In this document: positions 1 to 5,735 of the stretch, piece by piece | How the letters are laid out: each line of letters begins with the position of its first letter | Numbering within the stretch: position 1 is the first letter of the stretch | Assembly: GCA_018894775.1 (NCBI GenBank) | Contig: JAHIPG010000285.1 | Coordinates: 1 to 7,531, forward strand | DNA: 7,531 nucleotides | DNA from: Nanobdellota archaeon | Lineage (GTDB): Archaea > Nanobdellota > Nanobdellia > SCGC-AAA011-G17 > VGLX01 | Direction of reading: 5' to 3' | Translations under genes and position numbers: made by a program | The notes under the pieces: model-generated | Told to the model about the DNA's origin: nothing | The model's database searches: none | Seen by the model: only the letters and a program-made list of their open reading frames with translations

Positions 1-342
1 AAATCTTTCCCAACCAGTAACATTTTGTATTTCATCAAAGAAATAATAGTTACTTTTCCCATATAGTTCATGAAAAACTTCATCTAATTTTTCAAAATCA
101 GAAACCTCAAAATCTAAAGCTCTTTGGTCTTCAAAGTTAAAATAATAATATTTAGGGTATTTTTTCATAATCTGTTTTAATAAAGTGCTCTTCCCACATC
201 TTCTTATACCTGAAATTATCAAAACATGAGGGCATTTCATATCTAGATTTTTAATCAGATTTCTTTGTAGCCCTATATCTTGATTTTCAGATTCGCTTTT
301 CTGCAGTTTTATAATTTTTTTAAGTGTATCTTTTAGTATCAT
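1..342 (-). CDS. AAA-family ATP-binding protein, 5' part (cut by window edge)
   Basis: Translating the minus strand from ATG at 342 gives 114 residues open to the window edge. It starts MILKDTLKKIIKLQ. A Walker A motif, SGIRRCGKST (residues 44-53), is followed by a Walker B-like FFDE (101-104) leading into IQNVTGWE. This order, with hydrophobic residues before a DE pair and the 'IQN..GWE' continuation, is typical of the archaeal/bacterial AAA_14 ATPases, which usually carry a DUF4143 or similar nuclease-like C-terminal domain. That part lies outside the window. Such proteins are common stand-alone ATPases in archaeal genomes, often in accessory regions, and their cellular role is poorly known. 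The start is supported by a TATA box about 26 nt upstream, which implies a leaderless mRNA. The gene diverges from the AbiE operon. The ATPase assignment is firm; the subfamily is inferred. Confidence 0.85.
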   Translation of the reverse strand, partial: MILKDTLKKIIKLQKSESENQDIGLQRNLIKNLDMKCPHVLIISGIRRCGKSTLLKQIMKKYPKYYYFNFEDQRALDFEVSDFEKLDEVFHELYGKSNYYFFDEIQNVTGWERF

Positions 343-365
343 AGTTTAAAAGTGTTCATTACCAA

Positions 366-373
366 TATATAAA
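366..373 (-). promoter_or_regulatory. TATA box of the AAA ATPase gene
   Basis: On the minus strand this reads TTTATATA, a near-ideal archaeal TATA box. Its centre lies about 27 nt before the ATG at 342, so transcription should begin at or within a few bases of the start codon, giving a leaderless mRNA. No Shine-Dalgarno sequence is seen, which agrees. Confidence 0.65.
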
Positions 374-534
374 TGTTTCTATTGCCAATGAAAACTATCT
401 AATATCGCTCTTTTATATGTTTTATAAAATATACTGTCAAAAGAAAGTAATTTCCCACCCATGCCATTATTTATACAGATTACTCAACACGTATGATTAT
501 CGGTTTAGACTTTGGAGGTTGTAAATGTCTGGGA

Positions 535-719
535 TTAAGCTATTGGGCTGAGTGAATTGTCTCTGATAAAAGTAAAACCAGCAATCCAAAAATCCTTGCC
601 TTTGCATTCCTGACACCTATTTTCATTTGCATTAACAGTGCCTAGCTCTTGCATTTGCGGGACCTGAATCAATTGTGCATACACTGTCCGCACAATTCAA
701 TTCTCCGGAAACTCTTCAC
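535..719 (-). pseudogene. Possible relic of a small zinc-ribbon protein (very tentative)
   Basis: Reading the minus strand from GTG at 719 gives VKSFRRIELCGQCMHN and then a stop at about 669. In a different minus frame, open from 696 to the TAA at 535-537, the text continues with NRCQECKGKDFWIAGF. Joined by a one-base shift, the two pieces would give a CxxC...CxxC zinc-ribbon arrangement of the type seen at the start of many transposases and small archaeal zinc-finger proteins. Each CxxC is real in its own frame. The join, and therefore the gene, is inference and could be chance in 185 bp. Confidence 0.15.
666..703. repeat. Inverted repeat (8-bp perfect arms, extendable)
   Basis: AATTGTGC (671-678) and GCACAATT (690-697) are perfect inverted copies around an 11-nt loop. 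Outside them GAAT (666-669) can pair with ATTC (700-703) after a small internal loop of one base on the left and two on the right, giving a stem of about 12 pairs. There is no T-run next to it, so it is not a typical terminator. It could be a protein-binding site, a mobile-element end or a structured RNA. It lies about 100 bp before the AbiE promoter. Confidence 0.45.
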
Positions 720-777
720 AAATTCCTACAAAACTAATTTTAACCACAACTGCTTCTAAAAGGTTAAAACCAAAAAA

Positions 778-787
778 CTTAAATAAT
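778..787 (+). promoter_or_regulatory. Putative TATA box of the abiEi-abiEii operon
   Basis: CTTAAATAAT is preceded by a run of A bases that could serve as a BRE. Its centre is near 782, so transcription would start near 808-810, about 20 nt before the ATG at 830. The predicted start falls inside the palindrome at 802-818. Confidence 0.5.
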
Positions 788-801
788 CACTGTTATCTAT
801 A

Positions 802-818
802 ATTAACAATTTGTTAAT
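802..818. promoter_or_regulatory. Palindrome over the predicted transcription start; candidate AbiEi operator
   Basis: ATTAACAA-T-TTGTTAAT is a perfect 8-bp inverted repeat with a one-base centre. The half-site core TGTTA also occurs at 791-795, facing TAACA at 804-808, so three related half-sites lie between the TATA box and the start codon at 830. AbiEi antitoxins are known to repress their own operon by binding inverted repeats in the promoter, and this location suits that. The sequence is AT-rich, so chance is not excluded. Confidence 0.45.
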
Positions 819-829
819 ATTAAAGAACG

Positions 830-1321
830 ATGAGAAAAGGACTAAGCGAAAAGGAAATCGGATTCATATCAAAGCTTGAACTTAGAAAGAAGTATTTTTT
901 CACAAGGGATGAAATAAGAGACAATTTCACAAGCACCAACGAGATGAACGTATATCTACACAGGCTGAAGAAAAAAGGACGGATAATCAAGCTCAACAAG
1001 TCGAAATACTTCCTAATACCTATAAAAGCTGTAGGCCAAAGATGGTCAGAACACCCATTCATACTAATAGACGAAATGATGAACAGCAAAGATTACTGCA
1101 TAACCGGTAAAGCAGCAGCAAACCACTGGAAGCTGATAGACCAGATCCCCAGCGAGTACAATGTATACAACACAAAAAGGCATGAAACAATAGAGATATT
1201 CCACACAAAGATAGTATTCATAAAAAGAAGGGAAAAGAACCTGCCAAAAAGAATAAAGCGAAAAATCCACGGGCATAGTTTCATAATAGCATCAAAGGAG
1301 GAAAGCAAAAAATGGGCATAA
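830..1321 (+). CDS. abiEi: AbiEi-like antitoxin / winged-helix transcriptional repressor
   Basis: This 163-residue protein is predicted to be the antitoxin of a type IV AbiE toxin-antitoxin pair. It represses the operon and offsets the toxin's effect in the cytoplasm. Residues about 14-65 form a winged helix: helices around YFFTRDEIRDNF and NEMNVYLHRLKKKG, then a basic wing RIIKLNKSKYFLIP. A second domain follows at about 70-155, including DYCITGKAAANHWKLIDQIP (88-107), which resembles the AbiEi second domain where a 'YyiSgwsAl..hgl' motif is usual. The protein is rich in Lys/Arg, as expected for DNA binding. It ends at ASKEESKKWA, where many AbiEi proteins continue into an 'AS.EKTl.D' helical region, so this is a short version. 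No Shine-Dalgarno sequence precedes the ATG. It overlaps the toxin gene by 10 nt. The family call rests on domain layout plus the AbiEii partner. Confidence 0.75.
   Translation: MRKGLSEKEIGFISKLELRKKYFFTRDEIRDNFTSTNEMNVYLHRLKKKGRIIKLNKSKYFLIPIKAVGQRWSEHPFILIDEMMNSKDYCITGKAAANHWKLIDQIPSEYNVYNTKRHETIEIFHTKIVFIKRREKNLPKRIKRKIHGHSFIIASKEESKKWA
1296..1301 (+). promoter_or_regulatory. Shine-Dalgarno site of the AbiEii gene
   Basis: AGGAGG lies inside the 3' end of the antitoxin gene, 10 nt before the ATG at 1312. It fixes the toxin start and suggests coupled translation of the pair from one mRNA. Confidence 0.7.
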
Positions 1322-2076
1322 GCTTTGACGAACTGAAAATCCTAGCAGACAAAAAGGGTTTTGACTTAGCACTATTAGAAAAAGACTACCTGCTCACAGA
1401 ACTCCTTTATATTATCAAGGATATCAAAGGAATATACTTCAAGGGAGGCACTGCACTCAACAAGATATTACTATGCCATAAAAGGCTTTCAGAAGACCTG
1501 GACTTCACACTTACAAGAAAGCTGTCCGAAGTCGAGAAAGATATCAAAGACAGGCTAAAAGGCACAAGATTCAAGAAAATCACACACGACAAAAGAGTAT
1601 CACACTTTGTAAGGCTGATAGCACATTATAAACTGTTCCATGAAGAAGGCACAATATTCATTAATTTAAATGCAAGAGCAAAAATCAGGCTAAAACCTCA
1701 AAAGACAAATATTCCTCATTTCTACAAAGGTTATATCCCTGAATTCAAGGTTAAGACACTAAACATAAAAGAATTGATAGCAGAAAAGATATGCGCAATG
1801 GTACAAAGATACGCCCCAAGAGACTACTATGACATCTATAACATAATAAAAAAGAAACTGCCAATAGACATGAAACTTGTAAAACAAAAATTCAAAGACG
1901 ATAACGAAGAGTTCGACATATCAAGAATTTTCAAAAGGAGCTACAGGATACACAATAAATGGGAAATTGACCTGCTGCCTCTGACAACTACAAAGCCAAG
2001 CTTCAAGGAAGTGATGCAAACCTTAACCAGATTCTTCAAATACAAGGAACACAAAGAGGCATTAAAAGAAAAATAA
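1312..2076 (+). CDS. abiEii: AbiEii/AbiGii-family nucleotidyltransferase toxin
   Basis: At 254 residues this matches the AbiEii toxin family, members of the DNA-polymerase-beta-like nucleotidyltransferase fold. Characterised relatives add nucleotides to RNA (for the MenT group, to tRNA 3' ends) and stop growth, for example during phage infection; the target of this one is unknown. The key motifs are present in order: FKGGTALNKI at 43-52 (the GGT nucleotide-binding turn), then SEDLDF at 60-65, with D62 and D64 as the metal-binding pair. Further on is IKELIAEKICAMVQRYAPRD (152-171), followed by YYDIY, which holds the conserved Lys159, Asp171 and Asp174 of the C-terminal motif. Nothing looks broken, so an active toxin is expected. 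A strong Shine-Dalgarno sequence and the 10-nt overlap with the antitoxin gene support the start. PolX begins 55 nt downstream from its own promoter. Confidence 0.9.
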   Translation: MGISFDELKILADKKGFDLALLEKDYLLTELLYIIKDIKGIYFKGGTALNKILLCHKRLSEDLDFTLTRKLSEVEKDIKDRLKGTRFKKITHDKRVSHFVRLIAHYKLFHEEGTIFINLNARAKIRLKPQKTNIPHFYKGYIPEFKVKTLNIKELIAEKICAMVQRYAPRDYYDIYNIIKKKLPIDMKLVKQKFKDDNEEFDISRIFKRSYRIHNKWEIDLLPLTTTKPSFKEVMQTLTRFFKYKEHKEALKEK

Positions 2077-2093
2077 AACAACAACCAAAAAGC

Positions 2094-2103
2094 TATTAAA
2101 AAT
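2094..2103 (+). promoter_or_regulatory. Putative TATA box of the polX gene
   Basis: TATTAAAAAT, preceded by AAAAAGC, is centred about 33 nt before the ATG at 2132. Transcription would start near 2125, leaving a leader of only a few bases, and no Shine-Dalgarno sequence precedes the ATG. PolX is therefore probably transcribed separately from the AbiE pair. Confidence 0.45.
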
Positions 2104-2131
2104 AAACTACCTATTCTATAACGAACTTCAG

Positions 2132-3850
2132 ATGAAAAATCAGGAAATAGCTCAGATTTTCTACGCAATAGCAGACATTCTAGAAATCCAGAACGTACAG
2201 TGGAAACCAGTTGCATACAGAAAAGCAGCAAGAGCATTAGAAGCATTATCAGAGCCTATAGAAGACATCTACACAGAAAAAGGTATCAAAGGATTAGAAA
2301 AACTTCCTGCAATAGGGAAAAACCTGGCAGAAAAGATAATCCAGTACATAGAAACAGGAAAAATAAAATCATACGAAAAACTGAAGAAAAAACTACCGAA
2401 AGGCTTCCCGGAACTGATGGAAATACAGGGCTTAGGACCAAAGAAAGTAAAGAAACTGTACAAAAAACTCGGAATAAAGAACATAAAAGACCTGGAAAAA
2501 GCAGCAAAGAAACACAAAATCAAAGAACTGGAAACCTTCAAAGAAAAAAGCGAAGAAAACATCCTCAAAGGAATAGAACTCCACAAAGAAAAACAAGACA
2601 GAATGCTACTAGGAAAGGCATTACCACAGGCAAGAGAAATAATAAACGAACTCAAAACAATAAAAGGGGTACAAAGGATAGAATATGCTGGCAGCCTAAG
2701 ACGGATGAAAGAGACGATAGGAGACATAGATCTGCTAGTAACAACAAAAAACGCAAAACCAGTAATGAATTATTTCACAAGCATGGACTCAGTAAAGAGA
2801 ATCCTGGCAAAAGGAGAAACAAAATCAGCAATCATACTCAAAACAGGAATACAGGTAGACCTAAGAGTGCTAAAACCAGATGAATTCGGAGCAGCACTAC
2901 AATACTTTACAGGAAGCAAAGACCACAACATAAAACTAAGAAACATAGCCATCAAAAAAGGATACAAACTATCCGAATACGGACTATTCAGCAAGAAAAA
3001 CAACAGGAAAGTTGCTGGCAAGACAGAAAACGAAATATACAGGAAACTAGGCATGCAATACATAGAACCAGAGATGAGAGAAAACACAGGAGAGATAGAG
3101 GCAGCGATTAAGAAAAAACTGCCAAAACTAGTAACACTCAAAGACATCAAGGGAGACCTGCATATGCACACAAAAGCATCAGACGGGACAACAACAATAC
3201 AAGAAATAGCCAAAGCATGCAAACAAAGAAACTACGAATACTGCTGCATAACAGAACACACAAAATCACTGAAAATAGCGAACGGAATAAACGAAAAAAA
3301 GCTGGAAAAACAGATAAAAGAAATAAAAAAACTGAACAAGAAAATAAATGGAATAAAGATACTCACAGGAATAGAGGTAGACATCCTAAAAGACGGAAGC
3401 CTGGACTTAAATGACAAAACACTAAAAAAACTGGACATAGTAATAGCATCAGTACACAGCAACTTCAAGATGGAAAAGAAAGAAATGACAAAAAGACTTA
3501 TCAAAGCAATGAGCAACGAAAACGTTGACATACTAGGACACCCTACAGGACGGATGATAGGAATGAGAGAAGCATACAAGTTCGATATTGACCAAATATT
3601 CCAGGCAGCAAAAGACACAAATACAGCATTAGAAATAAACTCACAACCAAAAAGGATGGATCTTAACGGATACATGATAAAAAAAGCAAAAGAATACAAA
3701 CTAAAATTCGTGATAAGCACAGACGCACACAACATATCAAGATTAAGCTACATGGAACTGGGCATAGCAATGGCAAGAAAAGGCTGGTGCCAGAAAAAAG
3801 ACATACTAAACACATTACCACTAAAGAAACTGATGAAACAACTCAAATAA
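2132..3850 (+). CDS. polX: DNA polymerase X family protein with PHP domain (PolX)
   Basis: A 572-residue protein, the usual length of prokaryotic PolX (about 570). It is a gap-filling DNA repair polymerase, with a PHP domain that in characterised members gives metal-dependent 3'-5' exonuclease or related activities. The N-terminal 8-kDa region (1-80) has a helix-hairpin-helix, KLPAIGKNLAEKI. A second one, EIQGLGPKKVKKLYKKLGI, lies at 97-115. The palm carries AGSLRR (186-191) and ETIGDID (194-200), with catalytic D198 and D200, and D243 in QVDLR. YFTGSKDHN (258-266) and YGLF (283-286) are polymerase-family signatures. The PHP domain starts at about 340, with metal-site candidates H344, H346, D351, E375/H376, E415, H442, H470, D531 and H533. 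All expected residues are present, so both activities are likely. Silent positions are strongly A-ending. The stop codon faces the next operon across 6 bp. Confidence 0.95.
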   Translation: MKNQEIAQIFYAIADILEIQNVQWKPVAYRKAARALEALSEPIEDIYTEKGIKGLEKLPAIGKNLAEKIIQYIETGKIKSYEKLKKKLPKGFPELMEIQGLGPKKVKKLYKKLGIKNIKDLEKAAKKHKIKELETFKEKSEENILKGIELHKEKQDRMLLGKALPQAREIINELKTIKGVQRIEYAGSLRRMKETIGDIDLLVTTKNAKPVMNYFTSMDSVKRILAKGETKSAIILKTGIQVDLRVLKPDEFGAALQYFTGSKDHNIKLRNIAIKKGYKLSEYGLFSKKNNRKVAGKTENEIYRKLGMQYIEPEMRENTGEIEAAIKKKLPKLVTLKDIKGDLHMHTKASDGTTTIQEIAKACKQRNYEYCCITEHTKSLKIANGINEKKLEKQIKEIKKLNKKINGIKILTGIEVDILKDGSLDLNDKTLKKLDIVIASVHSNFKMEKKEMTKRLIKAMSNENVDILGHPTGRMIGMREAYKFDIDQIFQAAKDTNTALEINSQPKRMDLNGYMIKKAKEYKLKFVISTDAHNISRLSYMELGIAMARKGWCQKKDILNTLPLKKLMKQLK

Positions 3851-3856
3851 AATTCT

Positions 3857-4540
3857 TCACCTTATATTAGGCAAGATAATACTACCCCTATGATTAATAA
3901 CACCACCACGCCTATTACCAAGATTAGCAACTTCTCCCTCTAAGAAAAGATTACCACCTTCCATACCCAAAGCAACATCCCTACCAGCATTACCCTTGAT
4001 AAGAATCTTACCACCCTTCATATAATAGGCAACTGATTCAGAAATATCACCCCAAACCTCAATACTACCAGCCTCCATACAATAACCAACATAACTCATA
4101 GCATTACCCTTAACAATAATCCTGCCACCCTTCAAAAAACAGCCAATATTGAAATCAGCATCACCCTCTATTATAATAGTACCCCTTTCAAGATAATCAC
4201 CAACATTAGGGCCAACTTTCTCAAAATAAATAGTATCATCATCCCTGATAACCTTATTGATCATAGCAGAAAGAAAATAACCGGAATACTGGTTCACATC
4301 ACAAAAACGATGAAGCTGCTGATTAAAAAGCTCAATATGTGAAATCTCATAATGAAAATCCTTAAGACTTTCCTGGCAAGCATCATACTTCCCAGGACAG
4401 GTCTCATAATCAAAAATATCCTCAATAAACTTATCATGCTTCTTAAAAAGAGTCTTAACAATAGCAGGATTATTAGTAATCAAATCTTCAATCTTACCAT
4501 CAAGATTCTTCTCTATCCTAAATGTTTTTGGAAATTTCAT
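3857..4540 (-). CDS. Gene a: beta-helix (GXGXG-type) protein with shared N-terminal segment, 5 coils
   Basis: This 227-residue protein is the last gene of the minus-strand operon. It starts MKFPKTFRIEKNLDGKI, the segment common to the whole set. A helical middle part (about 20-95) ends in YFLSAMINKVI (88-98), a motif shared with c, d, e and f. From residue 114 come five 19-residue coils beginning at 114, 133, 152, 171 and 190 (for example GYCMEAG, AYYMKGG), then a diverged cap, RRGGVINHRGSIILPNIR. The coil pattern matches the single-stranded right-handed beta-helix of the glutamate synthase C-terminal domain and FwdC, here without their partner domains. No signal peptide, membrane segment or catalytic cluster is visible, so it is a cytoplasmic, probably structural protein. 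The start overlaps the end of gene b by 23 nt and has a Shine-Dalgarno sequence. Its coils differ much more from one another than those of c and d. Function unknown. Confidence 0.8.
   Translation of the reverse strand: MKFPKTFRIEKNLDGKIEDLITNNPAIVKTLFKKHDKFIEDIFDYETCPGKYDACQESLKDFHYEISHIELFNQQLHRFCDVNQYSGYFLSAMINKVIRDDDTIYFEKVGPNVGDYLERGTIIIEGDADFNIGCFLKGGRIIVKGNAMSYVGYCMEAGSIEVWGDISESVAYYMKGGKILIKGNAGRDVALGMEGGNLFLEGEVANLGNRRGGVINHRGSIILPNIR
3917..4201 (-). repeat. Five diverged 57-bp coding repeats in gene a
   Basis: These correspond to residues 114-208, five 19-residue coils with exact spacing but divergent sequence; the fourth and fifth start with Ala instead of Gly. They are older or under less homogenisation than the arrays in c and d. 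Confidence 0.65.
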
Positions 4541-4982
4541 ATTTCTCCCACCTAATCCTAACTATAGTATCAACAAGTTGCTTAAAATCCATAAAATCCA
4601 AATTCTCATTCTTATTCATCTTTGCAGTATAGACATTGAAGACATACTGCCTGAACCAATCCCTTTTAGATGCATTATCTATAGACCCCTGAACAAATTT
4701 TTTCGCAACCTCATCCAAATAAATACAATCTATCTTCTTTTCAATCTCATCCAAAAAAGCATAGTCTATCTTTTCAGGATAACCAATCGAATCCGCGATA
4801 TCAAGCCAATCAACTCTTGCCTCATGCAGCTTATCAGCAACAGCCATACGAACATAAGTCCTAACATCCTCAGCAATACCTTTATGGTCATAAGGATCGA
4901 ACTGAATCTTTTTTTTGGTCAGATAACTCTTAATCTTACCATCCAAGTCCTTCTCCATCCTGAATGTTTTTGGCAGTTTCAT
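4518..4982 (-). CDS. Gene b: shared N-terminal segment on an unrelated, repeat-free body
   Basis: A 154-residue protein. Residues 1-17, MKLPKTFRMEKDLDGKI, are identical to those of protein d, and the DNA differs at only two silent positions out of 51. After residue 17 the similarity stops abruptly. There is no GNA.D.TG coil, no YLSxxINK motif and no match that I recognise. The body (18-154) is charged, rich in Lys, Asp, Glu, Ile, Tyr and Phe, and probably mostly helical, with stretches such as KGIAEDVRTYVRMAVADKLH and EVAKKFVQ. There is no signal peptide or membrane segment. The gene starts 3 nt after the stop of c, with the AGGAGG of c's last codons as Shine-Dalgarno, and ends inside a. The conserved start, close spacing and T-ending codons argue that it is a real gene. 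Function unknown; the shared segment suggests that it works with, or is directed to the same place as, the beta-helix proteins. Confidence 0.75.
   Translation of the reverse strand: MKLPKTFRMEKDLDGKIKSYLTKKKIQFDPYDHKGIAEDVRTYVRMAVADKLHEARVDWLDIADSIGYPEKIDYAFLDEIEKKIDCIYLDEVAKKFVQGSIDNASKRDWFRQYVFNVYTAKMNKNENLDFMDFKQLVDTIVRIRWEKYEISKNI
4545..4553 (-). promoter_or_regulatory. Shine-Dalgarno region of gene a
   Basis: The minus strand reads AGGTGGGAG, ending 4 nt before the ATG at 4540. It lies within the coding region of gene b and supports the start inside b, giving a 23-nt overlap. Confidence 0.6.
4932..4982 (-). repeat. Shared 51-bp 5' cassette (copy in gene b; others in a, c, d, e)
   Basis: The first 17 codons of genes a (4490-4540), b (4932-4982), c (5682-5732), d (6489-6539) and e (7145-7195) are one repeated unit. 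By hand count b and d match at 49 of 51 bases, c and d at 44, and b and c at 42. So b, whose body is unrelated, has the start closest to d, while the junction just upstream of b matches the one upstream of c. This points to exchange or gene conversion of the 5' cassette. Confidence 0.75.
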
Positions 4983-4985
4983 CCG

Positions 4986-5732
4986 TCAATAATCCCTCCT
5001 AACCTTCCCACCCTCAACTATAATCCCTTTTTTAAAATAGCCACTTATAGATTTTATTTTCCCCTCAACCACCAACTCACCACCCACCATACCATGTCCT
5101 GTGTAGTCCTTCGCGTTACCTTCAACAACTAACTCACCACCTGACATATAATATCCTGTGTCATCATTCGCATTCCCTTCAACTATCAGCTTACCACCCA
5201 CCATAGAACCTCCTGTGGCATCATTCGCATTTCCTTTAACTATCAGATTACCACCTTCCATGTAACATCCTGTGGTGTTATTAGCGTTACCTTCAACTAT
5301 CAGCATACCACCTTTCATGCCACGTCCTGTATAATCAATCGTATTTCCTTTGATTATTAATGTTCCTTTCTGCAAATACATCCCTATACAATTAAGTTTT
5401 TCTTCCAAAGTAAGTGTAACAATATCTTTTTCTGTTATCACCTTATTAACCAAAACTGAAAGATAAACCCCTAAAAACCGGCTTTGCCCATATTTTATCC
5501 TTTTACTCATCTCCTCCACATCCTTCAAACCATATCTCAACCCCCTTACCAACCCTACACCAATATCATAAAAATTCTCATAATCATCATATTTGTTTTC
5601 TAAAAACTCTTCACCAACAGCTAACAAAGCATTAATCACCTCAGGATTATAAACTAAAGATTCCAAACTCAGTAAATCCTCAATCTTACCATCCAAATCT
5701 TTCCCTGGCCTGAACGTTTTTGGAAATTTCAT
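4986..5732 (-). CDS. Gene c: beta-helix (GXGXG-type) protein with shared N-terminal segment, 6 coils
   Basis: A 248-residue protein. It has the shared start MKFPKTFRPGKDLDGKI, then a helical middle domain (about 18-100) with YGLKDVEEMSKRIKYGQS (67-84) and VYLSVLVNKVI (89-99), then VTLTLEEKLNCI as a first irregular strand. Six regular 19-residue coils start at Gly117, 136, 155, 174, 193 and 212; a typical one is GCYMEGGNLIVKGNANDAT. A cap follows, GYFKKGIIVEGGKVRRDY. The pattern is that of the glutamate synthase C-terminal/FwdC beta-helix. The aligned Gly-Asn-Ala-Asn corners would stack into an asparagine ladder. Protein d is a close paralog: residues 1-120 align without gaps with about 86 identities by hand count, and the length difference is exactly one coil. 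The gene starts 3 nt after the stop of d. It is cytoplasmic by appearance, with no catalytic residues seen; function unknown. Confidence 0.85.
   Translation of the reverse strand: MKFPKTFRPGKDLDGKIEDLLSLESLVYNPEVINALLAVGEEFLENKYDDYENFYDIGVGLVRGLRYGLKDVEEMSKRIKYGQSRFLGVYLSVLVNKVITEKDIVTLTLEEKLNCIGMYLQKGTLIIKGNTIDYTGRGMKGGMLIVEGNANNTTGCYMEGGNLIVKGNANDATGGSMVGGKLIVEGNANDDTGYYMSGGELVVEGNAKDYTGHGMVGGELVVEGKIKSISGYFKKGIIVEGGKVRRDY
4995..5000 (-). promoter_or_regulatory. Shine-Dalgarno site of gene b inside the last codons of gene c
   Basis: AGGAGG encodes the Arg-Arg of the C-terminal VRRDY of protein c and lies 12 nt before the ATG of b. It couples translation of b to c. Confidence 0.65.
5043..5384 (-). 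repeat. Six tandem 57-bp coding repeats in gene c
   Basis: These are residues 117-230 as six uninterrupted 19-residue units with consensus GxxMxGGxLIVxGNANxxT. The DNA copies remain visibly alike, for example repeated plus-strand text such as CCTTCAACTATCAGC and TACCACC. This fits recent duplication or gene conversion between units. Confidence 0.85.
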
Positions 5733-5735
5733 CCG

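Larger units (their letters stand above)
343..829. other. Intergenic region without a convincing gene
   Basis: This 487-bp stretch separates the divergent ATPase and AbiE operons. I find no ORF of credible length or family, no tRNA and no rRNA. It contains the ATPase TATA box (366-373), a hairpin (666-703), the AbiE promoter and palindrome (778-818), and some fragments that could be gene relics. One is a 20-codon plus-strand ORF at 493-555 beginning MIIGLDFGG. The other is a minus-strand stretch at 535-719 with two CxxC pairs in different frames. Base use is more mixed than in the strongly A-rich genes to the right, which fits decayed or foreign DNA. Confidence 0.5.

Noticed and set aside
493..555. 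Short plus-strand ORF MIIGLDFGGCKCLGLSYWAE.
   Set aside because: The opening resembles the first strand of actin-like or sugar-kinase proteins, but 20 codons without continuation in any frame cannot be told from chance.
2200..2883. Plus-strand 227-residue ORF inside polX.
   Set aside because: Its composition (Arg, Lys, Asn, Thr, Gln) is the out-of-frame reading of A-rich PolX codons; PolX itself has all family motifs.
4578..5132. Plus-strand 184-residue ORF antisense to genes b and c.
   Set aside because: It crosses a gene boundary, is rich in Ile, Asn and Leu, and shows no motif; it is the shadow of the T-rich coding strand of b.
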